Source: Haloimpatiens massiliensis (GTDB lineage Bacteria; Bacillota; Clostridia; Clostridiales; Clostridiaceae). From it: a stretch of 64,000 nt of DNA. The translations under genes were made by a program, and so were the position numbers. The notes beneath the pieces were generated by a model that saw nothing but the letters and a program-made list of their open reading frames with translations, searched no databases and had not been told where the DNA came from. Positions 53,291-62,506 of the stretch are shown piece by piece; positions within the stretch are counted from its first letter, which is position 1, and each line of letters begins with the position of its first letter. The stretch spans positions 478,019-542,018 of the forward strand of contig NZ_LT854640.1 in the NCBI RefSeq assembly GCF_900184255.1, read 5' to 3'.

Positions 53291-53319
53291 ATATTACGAT
53301 AATACGATATAGTTGTCAA
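53291..53319 (-). promoter_or_regulatory. Promoter of the arsR/CoA-disulfide reductase operon
   Basis: On the minus strand TTGACA (53319-53314) and TAATAT (53296-53291) are separated by 17 bases. Transcription would start near 53284 and pass through the palindrome at 53224-53247. Confidence 0.65.
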
Positions 53320-53355
53320 TAAATTAACCAACATTTTTAAAAATTAAAATAACAT

Positions 53356-53387
53356 AAAAAAAAGAGGCCAAATTTGCCTCTTTTTTA
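53356..53387 (-). terminator. Terminator downstream of dacF
   Basis: AAAAAAGAGGC and GCCTCTTTTTT are perfect arms with T runs on both strands, directly after the dacF stop codon. Confidence 0.85.
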
Positions 53388-53390
53388 ATA

Positions 53391-54737
53391 TTAACTCCAG
53401 TATCTAGGTCTTCTTTTTTTGTTTATTAAGTTTTTTATAAAAAATATTAAGCTAATTATTAGCACTAGTACAGCTATTACTACAGCAGCTGCAATTAAAT
53501 ATAAAAATAGATTACTTTTAATTATCTCTGTTTTGGATATATTTGTGTACAAATTAAATGACTTAGTAGCTTCCCTTTGAGATATAACAAGTTTTGCTAC
53601 AGGTTTATCTCCAGTTAAAGTTTTTAGAGATAAATTTTTTGCATCAATTTTTTTAGATATTTCTTTTGAATTTACTTCATTGTCGTAATAATTAACATCT
53701 TCTTTTAATATAAGAGGTACCTTTACAGACTTTTCAGGACCAAAAAATTTTAATGGTTTATATTTAAGAGTTTCTGTGCCTATTACTGAATCTTTTTTTA
53801 AATAGTTAACTCTTTTTGCATTGTAACTCCAATTAATTATTTTTTTCATGTCTTCGAATACAAAAGTATCTTTTGCATCGTATATAGAGTTCATAACAAC
53901 ACCTAGAATTTTTCTTCCGTCTTTTTCGAAGATAGCTAGTAAGCATCTTCCAGCGTTAGAAGTGTAGCCTGTCTTACCTCCGATACAAATAGCTCCATTA
54001 ACGGTTTCACCTACTAATTTATTTCTATTCTCTAAGGGTATAGTAACACCGTTTATAGACATGCTAGATTTTTTAGATTTCATTGTTTCAGCAATCCAAT
54101 TGTTTTTTAAGGCAGCTCTACCAAGAAGAGATAAATCGTAAGGAGTAGTATAATGTTCAGCATCATGAAGTCCGTTAGCTGTAACAAAGTGAGTATTTTT
54201 CATATGAAGTTTACTAGCTTCTTTGTTCATCATATTTATGAAATTATCTACTGCTTTCTTAGAGTTCTCATCATTGTTTGTGGTTTTTCCTACATTCCCA
54301 GCAATGACATATGCCATATCATTGGCAGAGAATAAAAGAAGGGAATTCATAACATCTTTAGCAGGTATAGAATCTCCTTTTTTTAATTTTGATGTAGGAA
54401 AGTTAATTCTTAATGAATATTCAGGTTGTTCCTCTGCCGACTTATTGTATTTTAAAGTGTTAAGTCCTAATTTATCTTTATTTTCTGCAAAGATTAGTGC
54501 AGTCATAAGTTTTGTAACACTAGCAGGATACATTCCCTTAGTATTCTTTGATTTTGAGTATTTAGTTCCATCAACATCCTTAGCGTAGATTATTTCTCCT
54601 GTTTCCATATCCAAAGTTACTGCTGCAGAACCGTGTATGGTTGGAGGAACTTCAGTATTTGTTTTTGCAAATACACTACTGCATGAAGAGATTAAAATAG
54701 TTAATACTAAAACTAGAGAAAATCTTTTAAGTTTCAA
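53391..54737 (-). CDS. D-alanyl-D-alanine carboxypeptidase (PBP5/DacF type, S11)
   Basis: A 448-residue low-molecular-weight penicillin-binding protein that trims the terminal D-Ala from peptidoglycan stem peptides. The signal peptide ends near SVFAK (residue 24); a loose lipobox ISSC19 is also present. Catalytic motifs are SVTK (Ser73, Lys76), SAN in LLFSANDMAY, and KTG in GGKTGYT. A C-terminal membrane helix (about 415-437) with a basic tail KKRRPR anchors it, instead of the usual amphipathic helix. Monocistronic. Confidence 0.92.
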   Translation of the reverse strand: MKLKRFSLVLVLTILISSCSSVFAKTNTEVPPTIHGSAAVTLDMETGEIIYAKDVDGTKYSKSKNTKGMYPASVTKLMTALIFAENKDKLGLNTLKYNKSAEEQPEYSLRINFPTSKLKKGDSIPAKDVMNSLLLFSANDMAYVIAGNVGKTTNNDENSKKAVDNFINMMNKEASKLHMKNTHFVTANGLHDAEHYTTPYDLSLLGRAALKNNWIAETMKSKKSSMSINGVTIPLENRNKLVGETVNGAICIGGKTGYTSNAGRCLLAIFEKDGRKILGVVMNSIYDAKDTFVFEDMKKIINWSYNAKRVNYLKKDSVIGTETLKYKPLKFFGPEKSVKVPLILKEDVNYYDNEVNSKEISKKIDAKNLSLKTLTGDKPVAKLVISQREATKSFNLYTNISKTEIIKSNLFLYLIAAAVVIAVLVLIISLIFFIKNLINKKRRPRYWS

Positions 54738-54762
54738 TTTCCATCGCTCCCATTAGTCTAAT

Positions 54763-54886
54763 TTATCCTATAGCTACCTACCGTAATACTCCTATTTTTT
54801 AGTAAAGCAGATATACAGTAGCTACGTCTTCGGATAACAATTTCTAAATTTAATTTAAAATAAAAAATTCCATTTCAAATTTAGAA
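54763..54886. repeat. Two adjacent inverted repeats upstream of dacF
   Basis: First, TTATCC and TAGCTAC (54763-54777) face GTAGCTA and GGATAA (54818-54837); these arms resemble the repeat at 11201-11270. Second, TTCTAAATTT (54842-54851) faces AAATTTAGAA (54877-54886), a perfect 10-base pair. Both lie between divergent genes and could be operators or remnants of a repeat family. Confidence 0.4.
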
Positions 54887-55088
54887 GTTTGTTTATTTAA
54901 GATTTACATCCTATAATATATCATTTTATAGTGTATAGTACAAGTTAATTATGGTAACATAAGTGTATAGTTTTACTATAATCATAGATAGATATGAATA
55001 AATAATTAATTATATAGAAAATATTTACAAAATGTTAATTAAATAATTATATTTGTTAGTGTTTAATGCTGGGAAAGGATGAAAAGAT

Positions 55089-55700
55089 ATGATAAAAAGG
55101 ATTTATGATATATTTCAAAAAAGAGAAGCTAAATTATTAGGTAATTATAGAAAAACTGCTGTTACTATATTAATAGATGATAAAGGGAAAGAGGAAAATA
55201 TTATTTTCGAGGTTAGATCGTACACATTAAAACATCAACCTGGAGATGTAGCTTTACCAGGTGGAAAAGTGGAAAAGGGAGAGTCACCAAAGGAAGCAGC
55301 CATAAGGGAAACTGAAGAGGAATTGAACTTAAAAAGTGAAGATTTTAAAATTATAGGAAATATGGATTATTTTATAACACCCTACGGCACTATAATATAT
55401 CCATTTATAGGAAGATTAACTGGAGAATTAAAAGAACCAAATAGGGCTGAAGTTGAAAAAATATTTAAGGTACCTGTAGAATTTTTCTTGAATGCAGAGC
55501 CTTTATTATATAGGATGGAAATAGGACCGACTAATAGAGAAGGATTTCCATATCACTTAATAGAAGGTGGGGAGAAATATAAATTTTCTAAAGGTAATAT
55601 AGATGAATATTTTTATAAATATAAAGAATATGTAATATGGGGATTTACAGCTATGATTATAAAGGGGTTTGCAGATATAATTAAAAAGAATAAACATTAG
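55089..55700 (+). CDS. Nudix hydrolase, CoA pyrophosphatase-like
   Basis: A 203-residue Nudix protein. The Nudix box GGKVEKGESPKEAAIRETEEEL is complete, and the preceding VRSYTLKHQPGDVALPGG matches the NudL/YeaB group, which cleaves coenzyme A to phosphopantetheine and 3',5'-ADP. C-terminal VIWGFTAMIIKGF is also typical of this group. AAAGGATG precedes the ATG. Single gene. Confidence 0.88.
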   Translation: MIKRIYDIFQKREAKLLGNYRKTAVTILIDDKGKEENIIFEVRSYTLKHQPGDVALPGGKVEKGESPKEAAIRETEEELNLKSEDFKIIGNMDYFITPYGTIIYPFIGRLTGELKEPNRAEVEKIFKVPVEFFLNAEPLLYRMEIGPTNREGFPYHLIEGGEKYKFSKGNIDEYFYKYKEYVIWGFTAMIIKGFADIIKKNKH

Positions 55701-55856
55701 TAAAAATAAAGAACAATGCAGTAGAATTAATATATAAAGAACTGTGTCCTATATAGAGTACCTCTAGCATTTAATATTTGTATAAGATTTATATGAGGGA
55801 TATTGCAGTTTTGAATAAGTTCTTTATGTATTTTACTACTGCATTTTAGAAAAAAT

Positions 55857-56201
55857 CTATTTTACTTTTTCTTTTACTGTTAAAACCATGAATAAAGTAA
55901 GTGCTATAAAAGCTATATAAACAAACAAGTATACTATAGATAATAAAGATGCAGTATAATAAAATTTTAAATATATAAATATGGTTATAGAAAGTATAGC
56001 CCAAAAAAGACATATATAGCTTAAAATATTATTTTTAGTTTCCCAGTTTTTTTGATTTTTCATATTACCAATAATTTTTTTACTGTTATCACTATTTTTA
56101 TGTGAGTTTACAAGTATGAATTTAAAGTAAGAAAAAAATAAGAGAGAAATTATTCCCATTGCTAAAAAAACATAAGATAATGATATTGTTGTTATATACA
56201 T
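55857..56201 (-). CDS. Small membrane protein (114 aa)
   Basis: Three predicted membrane helices (about 5-27, 60-78 and 86-108), with a polar Asn/Lys-rich loop between the first two. It resembles clostridial DUF3784-type membrane proteins, but I am not sure of the family. AAGGAG lies before the ATG. Function unknown. Confidence 0.6.
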   Translation of the reverse strand: MYITTISLSYVFLAMGIISLLFFSYFKFILVNSHKNSDNSKKIIGNMKNQKNWETKNNILSYICLFWAILSITIFIYLKFYYTASLLSIVYLFVYIAFIALTLFMVLTVKEKVK

Positions 56202-56406
56202 ATAAACATTCTCCTTTAATAAAAATTTTCAAATTAGTATTATTTTAACCAAAACTTATAATTATATAACTACTAATATGAATATAAATTTTTAACCAAA
56301 TGGAATTATGAAATAAATTTAAATATTCTTAAAATTATGTAAAAATACTTTAAAAGTTATTAGATTTACTATATAATGGTACTATAATTTACTTGAAGGG
56401 AGCGGG

Positions 56407-56628
56407 GTGGATGTGATGCTTTGTCCTTTTTTAACCACGGACAAGGAAAAAGTTGAGTGTTTTAGCGAGTGTGTTTTTTATGAACATGATATGAAACAAG
56501 GTAAATGTCCATTTAGAAATAGTACCGAATTAAAAAAATATAAAATTTTTTATTATAAAAATTTTGTAGATGATGAGTTTAACGAGCATGAAAAATATAT
56601 TAAGGAAATGTATTCTGAAAATTATTAA
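56407..56628 (+). CDS. Small Cys-containing protein (70-73 aa)
   Basis: A short acidic protein with MLCPFLTT, CFSECVFYE and KCPFRN, four cysteines that could bind a metal or iron-sulfur cluster. The start is uncertain: GTG 56407, GTG 56413 or ATG 56416; MLCPF from 56416 is a natural start with GGGGTGG just upstream, while GAAGGGAG suits the first GTG. Function unknown. A strong terminator follows. Confidence 0.65.
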   Translation: MDVMLCPFLTTDKEKVECFSECVFYEHDMKQGKCPFRNSTELKKYKIFYYKNFVDDEFNEHEKYIKEMYSENY

Positions 56629-56654
56629 TTAGTTAAGAGCTATATTAAAATATA

Positions 56655-56690
56655 AAAAGTCGCTATTATTATATAAAATAGCGACTTTTT
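56655..56690. terminator. Bidirectional terminator
   Basis: AAAAAGTCGCTATT and AATAGCGACTTTTT are perfect arms with T runs on both strands, between the small Cys protein gene and the convergent pncB. Confidence 0.9.
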
Positions 56691-56701
56691 ACTAATTAAA
56701 A

Positions 56702-58183
56702 CTATTCTTCAAATGAAGCATTGTACTGATTTAGAAGATTATGTTTTAGCTGCCAAAGGTTCTTAGAAAGATCCACATAATAGTGATGAGGATTTTCCAA
56801 TCTTAAAACCTCTGGCCATAAAGTGTCTAATTGCTCTTCAGCAAATTTTTTAATGTCCATTACATTAGGACTATGGTAAACTGGCTTACCTTCATGGAAT
56901 ATCTTAATTAATAATTCTTTTACATAAAAGTTTTTAATTTTACGCCTTTTCCAAGTATAAACTGGGTGAAATATTTCCAAAGGTTTAGTCTCGTCTATAG
57001 TTTCATGATTTAAAGTTATTAAATCAGCAATTGCCTTATTAGACTTCTTATCGAATATTCTATATATTTTTTTAAAGCCTGGATTAGTTATTTTTTCAGC
57101 ATTTTCGCTTATCTTAATTTTAGGTGCTATTTCACCGCTACTTTCTTCTACTGCTACTAATTTATAAACTCCACCGAATACTGGCTCAGATTTTGCAGTT
57201 ATAAGCCTTTCACCAACCCCAAAACTGTCAATTTGAGCTCCCTGACGTAAAACGTCTTTTATTATGTATTCATCTAAAGAATTAGAGGCAACTATTTTAA
57301 CATCTGCATAACCAGATTCGTCTAATATTCGTCTAACTTCCTTGGAGAGATAAGTTATATCACCACTGTCAATTCTAACCCCTTTAGGTCTATATCCCAT
57401 AGGAGTTAATACTTCATCAAAAACTTTTATAGCATTAGGAAGTCCAGATTTAAGTACATTGTAAGTGTCAATTAAAAGTACGCAGTTGTCAGGAAAAGTT
57501 CTTGCCCAAGCCTCGAAGGATTCATATTCACTTTGGAAAAGTTGAATCCAACTGTGAGCCATAGTTCCTACAGCAGGTATGCCAAACATTTCTTCAGCTA
57601 TTGTACAAGCAGTTGCACTACAACCACCGATTACTGCTGCTCTAGCACCATATATAGCACCATCATAACCTTGAGCTCTTCTAGAGCCAAACTCCATTAC
57701 TGGTCTATTTTCAGCGCTTCTACAAATTCTGTTAGACTTAGTAGCTATAAGCGTTTGATGATTTACAGTAAGTAAAATCATAGTTTCTACAAATTGAGCT
57801 TGTATAATAGGTCCTTTAACTATAACTAAAGGTTCTCCAGGGAATACAGGGTTTCCTTCTGGAATAGCCCATACATCACAAGAAAATTTGAAATCTTTTA
57901 GGTAATTTATAAAATCTTTAGAAAAGCAATTTTTACTTTCTAAATATCTAATATCTTCTTCAGTAAACTTTATGCAAGATAAATAATCAATTAATTGTTG
58001 TACTCCAGCCATTATACAGTAGCCGCCTTTATCAGGGACTCTTCTGAAAAACATATCAAAGTATGCTATTTTATCACCTACACCATTATTCAAATAACCA
58101 TTAGCCATAGTTAGTTCATAGAAATCCACAAGCATAGTAAGATTTCTATCATTTTTAATATCAAATTTATTTTCTTTTATCAT
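56702..58183 (-). CDS. pncB: Nicotinate phosphoribosyltransferase
   Basis: A 493-residue NAPRTase that makes nicotinate mononucleotide from nicotinate and PRPP in NAD salvage. Family blocks include DFYELTMANGYL, FRRVPDKGGYCIMAG, EFGSRRAQGYDGAIYGARAA, HSWIQLF with the catalytic-site His, DTYNVL and RIDSGDI. ATG 58183 is chosen because GGGGAG lies just before it and the true family N terminus begins here; an in-frame start 96 bases upstream is rejected. A palindrome lies at the promoter. Confidence 0.95.
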   Translation of the reverse strand: MIKENKFDIKNDRNLTMLVDFYELTMANGYLNNGVGDKIAYFDMFFRRVPDKGGYCIMAGVQQLIDYLSCIKFTEEDIRYLESKNCFSKDFINYLKDFKFSCDVWAIPEGNPVFPGEPLVIVKGPIIQAQFVETMILLTVNHQTLIATKSNRICRSAENRPVMEFGSRRAQGYDGAIYGARAAVIGGCSATACTIAEEMFGIPAVGTMAHSWIQLFQSEYESFEAWARTFPDNCVLLIDTYNVLKSGLPNAIKVFDEVLTPMGYRPKGVRIDSGDITYLSKEVRRILDESGYADVKIVASNSLDEYIIKDVLRQGAQIDSFGVGERLITAKSEPVFGGVYKLVAVEESSGEIAPKIKISENAEKITNPGFKKIYRIFDKKSNKAIADLITLNHETIDETKPLEIFHPVYTWKRRKIKNFYVKELLIKIFHEGKPVYHSPNVMDIKKFAEEQLDTLWPEVLRLENPHHYYVDLSKNLWQLKHNLLNQYNASFEE

Positions 58184-58244
58184 AATACTCCCCTTCTTAT
58201 AAATAGTAAGTATATTAAATATATAACTGGACATATAGATTAAA

Positions 58245-58278
58245 AGTATACTATTATTTATTTTGTCATAGAATGACA
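58245..58278 (-). promoter_or_regulatory. pncB promoter with overlapping palindrome
   Basis: On the minus strand TATACT (58250-58245) is a likely -10. TGTCAT and ATGACA (58264-58278) form a palindrome around 3 bases, overlapping the expected -35. A repressor of NAD salvage such as NiaR could bind here; I cannot confirm which. Confidence 0.45.
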
Positions 58279-58372
58279 TATTTATTTTAATACTAATATA
58301 AGTTTATTACAACTCTTTATTCAAATTTTGAATAAGTGCTAATTTTAAATCTATAAAGGAGAGACATAATAT

Positions 58373-60391
58373 ATGAAAGTAAAATTAGATAAATATCAAA
58401 AGCAAGCTGTATATTCAGAAGATAATAATGTTCTTGTAGTAGCAGCACCAGGTAGTGGTAAAACTACAGTTATACTAAATAGAGTATTTTATTTAGTAAA
58501 TATTAAAAAGATTAATCCTAATAATATTATAGTAATAACCTTTACTAAAGCAGCAGCTAAAAGTATGAAGAATAGATATTTGAAATTATTAGAAAATATG
58601 CATGAAGTAAATAAAAAAGTTCCGTTTTTTGGGACGCTTCATGGTCTTTTTTATAAAATATTAAAAAATCATTATGGGAAAATAAATATTGTAGAGGAAA
58701 ATATAGCTTATAGGATTATAGGAAATACATTAAAAAATTATTTGGATTCGGTTTCTGATGAGAAAATTAAGGAAGTTATAAATCTTATATCTAAGTTTAA
58801 AACTAGTGGTGAAGATTTAGAGGAGTGTCACATTAATATAGATAAAAAGATATTTATGAATTGTTATAATGTGTACGAAGAATACAAGAAGGAAAATGGA
58901 GTAATAGATTTTGATGATTTGGAAATAAAGTGTAAGGAACTATTAATGGAACATAGGAATATATTAAATATGTATAGACAATTGTTTAAATACATGTTAG
59001 TGGATGAGTTTCAAGATTGTGACAATATTCAAATATACATATTGAAATTATTAGGTAGGGGTAATCATATATTTGCAGTGGGAGATGAAGATCAATGTAT
59101 TTACGGTTTTAGAGGGGCTAGACCTGAGTATATGGTTAACTTTCAAAAACATTTTTTCAATGGAAATAAAAAATATCTAAAAACTAATTATCGAAGCCCA
59201 GTAAATGTGGTGGAGATGGCAAATAAATTAATTTCTAATAATAAAATAAGAAATGGCAAAAGTGTAGTGGGAGTTAAAAGTAAACACAATAACATAAATT
59301 TAATAAATACTTTTGATGAAAATGAGCAAGCATCTGAAATAAACAATATAATGCAAAAGCTTGTAAACATACATAAATATAAATATGAAGATATAGCTAT
59401 ACTTTATAGAACTAATATGGAGAGTAGAAGTTTAATTGATGAATTTATAAGAAAAGGTGTGCCTTTTAAACTTTTAGATAAAAGCTATAATTTTTTCCAA
59501 CATTTCATATGTAAAGATATACTAGCTTATCTAAAATTGAGTATTAATAATAAAGACAAAAGCAGTTTTATAAAAATTATAAATAAACCTTTTAGATATA
59601 TAAGTAAGGTAAATATAAATAAAGTTAAGGATAACAGCAAAAAAGTGGATTTATTTGAATGTTTGAAGTCCATAGCTGAAATACCTATATTTCAGCTTAA
59701 AGTAATAGATAGATTAAAGCGTGATGTAAACTATTTAAATAAGATATCATTAGAAAGTGCTATTAATTATATAATGGTAGCTATAGGATATAATGAATAT
59801 TTAAGAGAATATAGCAGTAAATTTAAAATACCTATGGAAGAATTAGAGGAAATAGTAGAGGAGTTTAAACTAGCGTGTAAAGATTATAAAAACATAAATG
59901 AATTCTTATGTCACGTGGAAAGTGTTGAGGAAAATATTAAGAATTCTAATGAAAAGGAGAAGAAAGGTGTAATATTAAGTACCATACATGGAGTTAAAGG
60001 AATGGAATTTAAGAATATTTTTTTAATTAACTGTAATGAAGGAATAATGCCGCATAATAATAGCAATAGTGATGCTTTAAGCTTGGAAGAGGAAAGAAGG
60101 CTTTTTTATGTAGCCATAACCAGGACAATAGATAATATATGGCTGTGTATAACAGAAAATATAAAAGGAAATAGGAGGGGGGTTTCTAGATTTATAGATG
60201 AATGTAGTTTACAGGATAAAAAAAATAAAAAATATATTAGAGAAGGAACGGAAGTAATGCATAAAGTTTTTGGAAAAGGTAAAGTTATAGAGGTAGGGGA
60301 TAATCATCTGTCTATAATGTTCAATGATGAAACCAAAAGAAAATTTGATACTATATTAACCTTAAATAGTGGATTATTGAAGGTTCAATAA
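58373..60391 (+). CDS. UvrD/PcrA-type DNA helicase
   Basis: A 672-residue superfamily 1A helicase. Walker A is APGSGKTT (Lys30), then the Ia region VITFTKAAAKSMK, motif II VDEFQDCD, motif III GDEDQCIYGFRGA, motif IV TNYRSP, motif V STIHGVKGMEF and motif VI LFYVAITRT. The tail GTEVMHKVFGKGKVIEVG resembles the PcrA C-terminal RNA-polymerase-binding domain. It is shorter than typical PcrA (about 720-740), so it may be a paralogue. AAAGGAGAG precedes the ATG. The putative mobile module starts 58 bases downstream. Confidence 0.9.
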   Translation: MKVKLDKYQKQAVYSEDNNVLVVAAPGSGKTTVILNRVFYLVNIKKINPNNIIVITFTKAAAKSMKNRYLKLLENMHEVNKKVPFFGTLHGLFYKILKNHYGKINIVEENIAYRIIGNTLKNYLDSVSDEKIKEVINLISKFKTSGEDLEECHINIDKKIFMNCYNVYEEYKKENGVIDFDDLEIKCKELLMEHRNILNMYRQLFKYMLVDEFQDCDNIQIYILKLLGRGNHIFAVGDEDQCIYGFRGARPEYMVNFQKHFFNGNKKYLKTNYRSPVNVVEMANKLISNNKIRNGKSVVGVKSKHNNINLINTFDENEQASEINNIMQKLVNIHKYKYEDIAILYRTNMESRSLIDEFIRKGVPFKLLDKSYNFFQHFICKDILAYLKLSINNKDKSSFIKIINKPFRYISKVNINKVKDNSKKVDLFECLKSIAEIPIFQLKVIDRLKRDVNYLNKISLESAINYIMVAIGYNEYLREYSSKFKIPMEELEEIVEEFKLACKDYKNINEFLCHVESVEENIKNSNEKEKKGVILSTIHGVKGMEFKNIFLINCNEGIMPHNNSNSDALSLEEERRLFYVAITRTIDNIWLCITENIKGNRRGVSRFIDECSLQDKKNKKYIREGTEVMHKVFGKGKVIEVGDNHLSIMFNDETKRKFDTILTLNSGLLKVQ

Positions 60392-60401
60392 ATACAAATC
60401 A

Positions 60402-60444
60402 TTCCATACATGCAAACAGCTAAAATATGTATGGAGGTATGGAA
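60402..60444 (+). promoter_or_regulatory. Alternative hairpins over the integrase ribosome site
   Basis: CCATACAT (60404-60411) can pair with ATGTATGG (60427-60434). The overlapping TTCCATAC (60402-60409) can instead pair with GTATGGAA (60437-60444). Both use the same 5' arm, and the first would cover part of GGAGG (60433-60437). Such a switch could control integrase translation. Confidence 0.45.
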
Positions 60445-60449
60445 CGAAA

Positions 60450-61412
60450 ATGGCTAAATTAAGATTGAAAAACTTGAATAAAACAACACAAAAAACTATA
60501 GGAGAAATTTACGATGACTATTTAAATTACTCTACAAGCATAGGACAGAGGGAGAATACAATTAAATCTAAAGAGAATTTTGGGAGATATGTATTAATTA
60601 AAGTTGTTAATATGGAAGACAATATACAAACACTTACAAAAAACAAGATACAAAACTATATAAATTTTATGAGAAAAGAAGGTTACAAAGGAAATACGTA
60701 TAAAACTTTTGTTATTAAATTAAGAGCTTTTTTAACTTATTGTTTTGATAATAATTATTTAACAAAATTTAATATAAAAATACCAAATACTTTATTAGAA
60801 AAGAAAAAAATATATACAGAAGAAGAAGTATTGAAATTGTTAAAGAAACCTAATACAAATACTTGTTTAGTGGGAGATTTTAGAAGTTGGGCAATTTGTT
60901 CATTTCTTTTAGGGACAGGCTGTAGAGCAGAAACTCTTTTAAATGTACATGTGGAAGATATAGATTTTAACATAGATAGCATTCTATTTAGACACATGAA
61001 AACTAAAAAACAGGTAACAGTACCTTTATCACACACACTTAAAACTACATTATTAGAATATATACAAAGAATGGGATTAAAGCAAGAGGACTACTTATTT
61101 CCTTTGTTAAATGGGGAAAAAATGAATTATGATACTTGTCACCAAAATTTAAAAAATTATTTTAAACATAGAAAAGTTAGATTTCATGGGATTAACACCT
61201 TTAGAAATACATTCGCAACCATGTTTGTTAAAAATGGCGGTGATATATACCGTTTAAAAGCTATTTTAGCCCATTCTAACATCAAGACGACAGAAAGGTA
61301 TGTTAACCTATTACCACTGGATTTAAGCGAAGATATACAACAATTTAACCCTTTAGACGTATTATCTAAGAAGAGCAGAAAGATGAGAATGCAAAGAGGA
61401 GGTAGAAAATAA
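60450..61412 (+). CDS. Tyrosine recombinase/integrase
   Basis: A 320-residue phage-integrase-family protein: SAM-like core-binding domain (about 15-110) and catalytic domain (about 125-310). Catalytic residues are Arg159 (GTGCRAETLL), Arg252 (NTFRNTFAT), His275 (AHSNIKTTERY) and nucleophile Tyr284. In the usual HxxR box the His is Asn249, a departure that may alter activity. It overlaps the next gene by one base (TAATG), so the two are translationally coupled. Its basic tail RKMRMQRGGRK probably contacts DNA. Likely function: integration or resolution of the element here. Confidence 0.88.
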   Translation: MAKLRLKNLNKTTQKTIGEIYDDYLNYSTSIGQRENTIKSKENFGRYVLIKVVNMEDNIQTLTKNKIQNYINFMRKEGYKGNTYKTFVIKLRAFLTYCFDNNYLTKFNIKIPNTLLEKKKIYTEEEVLKLLKKPNTNTCLVGDFRSWAICSFLLGTGCRAETLLNVHVEDIDFNIDSILFRHMKTKKQVTVPLSHTLKTTLLEYIQRMGLKQEDYLFPLLNGEKMNYDTCHQNLKNYFKHRKVRFHGINTFRNTFATMFVKNGGDIYRLKAILAHSNIKTTERYVNLLPLDLSEDIQQFNPLDVLSKKSRKMRMQRGGRK

Positions 61413-61951
61413 TGACCAACTATACAATTACCTCCAACTTAGATATAACAAATTTATCTCTTTCAGACGGTGGTTACCGTTGCTACATGTTATTACAAAG
61501 TCTAGCCTATGCTAATAAAACTAAGGTTTTTCCAAGTCAGAAATACCTCGCTCATGCACTAGGACGATGCGTTAGAACTATACAGAGATACCTAGATGAA
61601 TTAGTGGGTTTAGGGCTTATTATAAAGCGTAGACGTGGAAGTATTAGCAATCTATACACACTTGTGCAAAAGACCGTAAATAACGCTGTAGACCGCCTAA
61701 AAAGGGCGGTACAAAATAAACGTGAAGCTGATAGCAACACGAAGGATGCCCCAAAACAGGGCGATAGAAATTCGGATGTAGTAAATCACGACTTCACGAA
61801 AAACAAGAAATCTAAAAACTACTACAAAAAGAAAACTAGCACTTTTAACGACTACACCCAAAGACAATATGATTTTGATAAGTTGGAAAATGCTTTACTG
61901 AAAACTGGGTCTTCTAAAATGACCGAGTTTAATGACTTACTAATGGAGTAG
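61412..61951 (+). CDS. HTH_36-type replication initiator-like protein
   Basis: A 179-residue protein with a winged helix (about 15-75): GGYRCYMLLQSLAYANKTKVFPSQKYLA, then CVRTIQRYLDELVGLGLI. HTH_36 domains occur in plasmid and phage replication initiators. The remainder is basic and polar. A start sharing one base with the integrase stop gives coupled translation. Codon use is richer in C and G than that of the neighbouring chromosome, suggesting horizontal origin. A DnaA box lies 275 bases downstream. Confidence 0.72.
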   Translation: MTNYTITSNLDITNLSLSDGGYRCYMLLQSLAYANKTKVFPSQKYLAHALGRCVRTIQRYLDELVGLGLIIKRRRGSISNLYTLVQKTVNNAVDRLKRAVQNKREADSNTKDAPKQGDRNSDVVNHDFTKNKKSKNYYKKKTSTFNDYTQRQYDFDKLENALLKTGSSKMTEFNDLLME

Positions 61952-61982
61952 TCGACTAGCTTGTCGAATCGAGGGAAAACAA

Positions 61983-62015
61983 AATAACTTAAGTCCCGCT
62001 AGAACCTAAGTTATT
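61983..62015 (+). terminator. Hairpin downstream of the HTH_36 gene
   Basis: AATAACTTA (61983-61991) pairs with TAAGTTATT (62007-62015). It is followed by ACAATTT and may end the integrase-HTH transcript. Confidence 0.55.
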
Positions 62016-62089
62016 ACAATTTAATATCTCAACAAGATATATAACATCTATATATTATTATATCACATTTTCAAAAAAATAATAGCAAA

Positions 62090-62290
62090 TAGGTGTATTT
62101 GTCATGTTCAAAATTAATTTAATTTCGCTATCCCTCAAATGGATAACGACTTTAAATAGTATTATAGACTATATAATATAATTATTTGTATAGTGTATAA
62201 TATTATTTATTATTATGTGCGGAAGTTATCCACAGAGTTCCTATAAGAAACTTAGTTGTTTTAGCTTGTTCCAAACTGGAACTTGCTAGG
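62090..62290. other. Origin-like region with a DnaA box
   Basis: A perfect DnaA box TTATCCACA lies at 62226-62234, next to a very AT-rich stretch (about 62150-62215). An inverted repeat TAGCTTGTTCCA / TGGAACTTGCTA (62262-62288, two mismatches) follows. Together with the initiator-like gene just upstream this resembles a small plasmid or phage origin; function is unproven. Confidence 0.45.
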
Positions 62291-62293
62291 TTC

Positions 62294-62506
62294 TTAGTAG
62301 ACTTTACAAAAATGTCGTATTAGATTGGACAAAGATTTTACAAGATATGCGACATGGCTGCTATACAAATAAATAAAAGCTAAAGAAATAAAAATTAACA
62401 ATATATTATATATACTTATAGTCTTTAAAATCCATATGTCTAGGAAAATAAAAAACGCCTTGGTAAACACCGTAAGCAACCACGTAAACGGCATAGACCA
62501 AAGCAT
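62294..62506 (-). CDS. Small hydrophobic protein, possible toxin (70 aa)
   Basis: A 70-residue, strongly hydrophobic protein beginning MLWSMPFTWLLTVFTKAFFI, with two predicted membrane segments and a basic tail. AAAAGG lies 6 bases before the ATG (62506). On the same strand TTGAAT (62582-62577) and TATAAT (62559-62554) are 17 bases apart, giving a 5' end near 62547. A hairpin sits directly before the ribosome site. Codons in the first third are unusually GC-rich. With the antisense transcript on the other strand it resembles a type I toxin; homology to a known toxin is not seen. Confidence 0.45.
   Translation of the reverse strand: MLWSMPFTWLLTVFTKAFFIFLDIWILKTISIYNILLIFISLAFIYLYSSHVAYLVKSLSNLIRHFCKVY

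Noticed and set aside
58184..58279. N-terminal extension of pncB by 32 residues
   Set aside because: The family start and GGGGAG point to ATG 58183; the extension would cover the promoter and palindrome.
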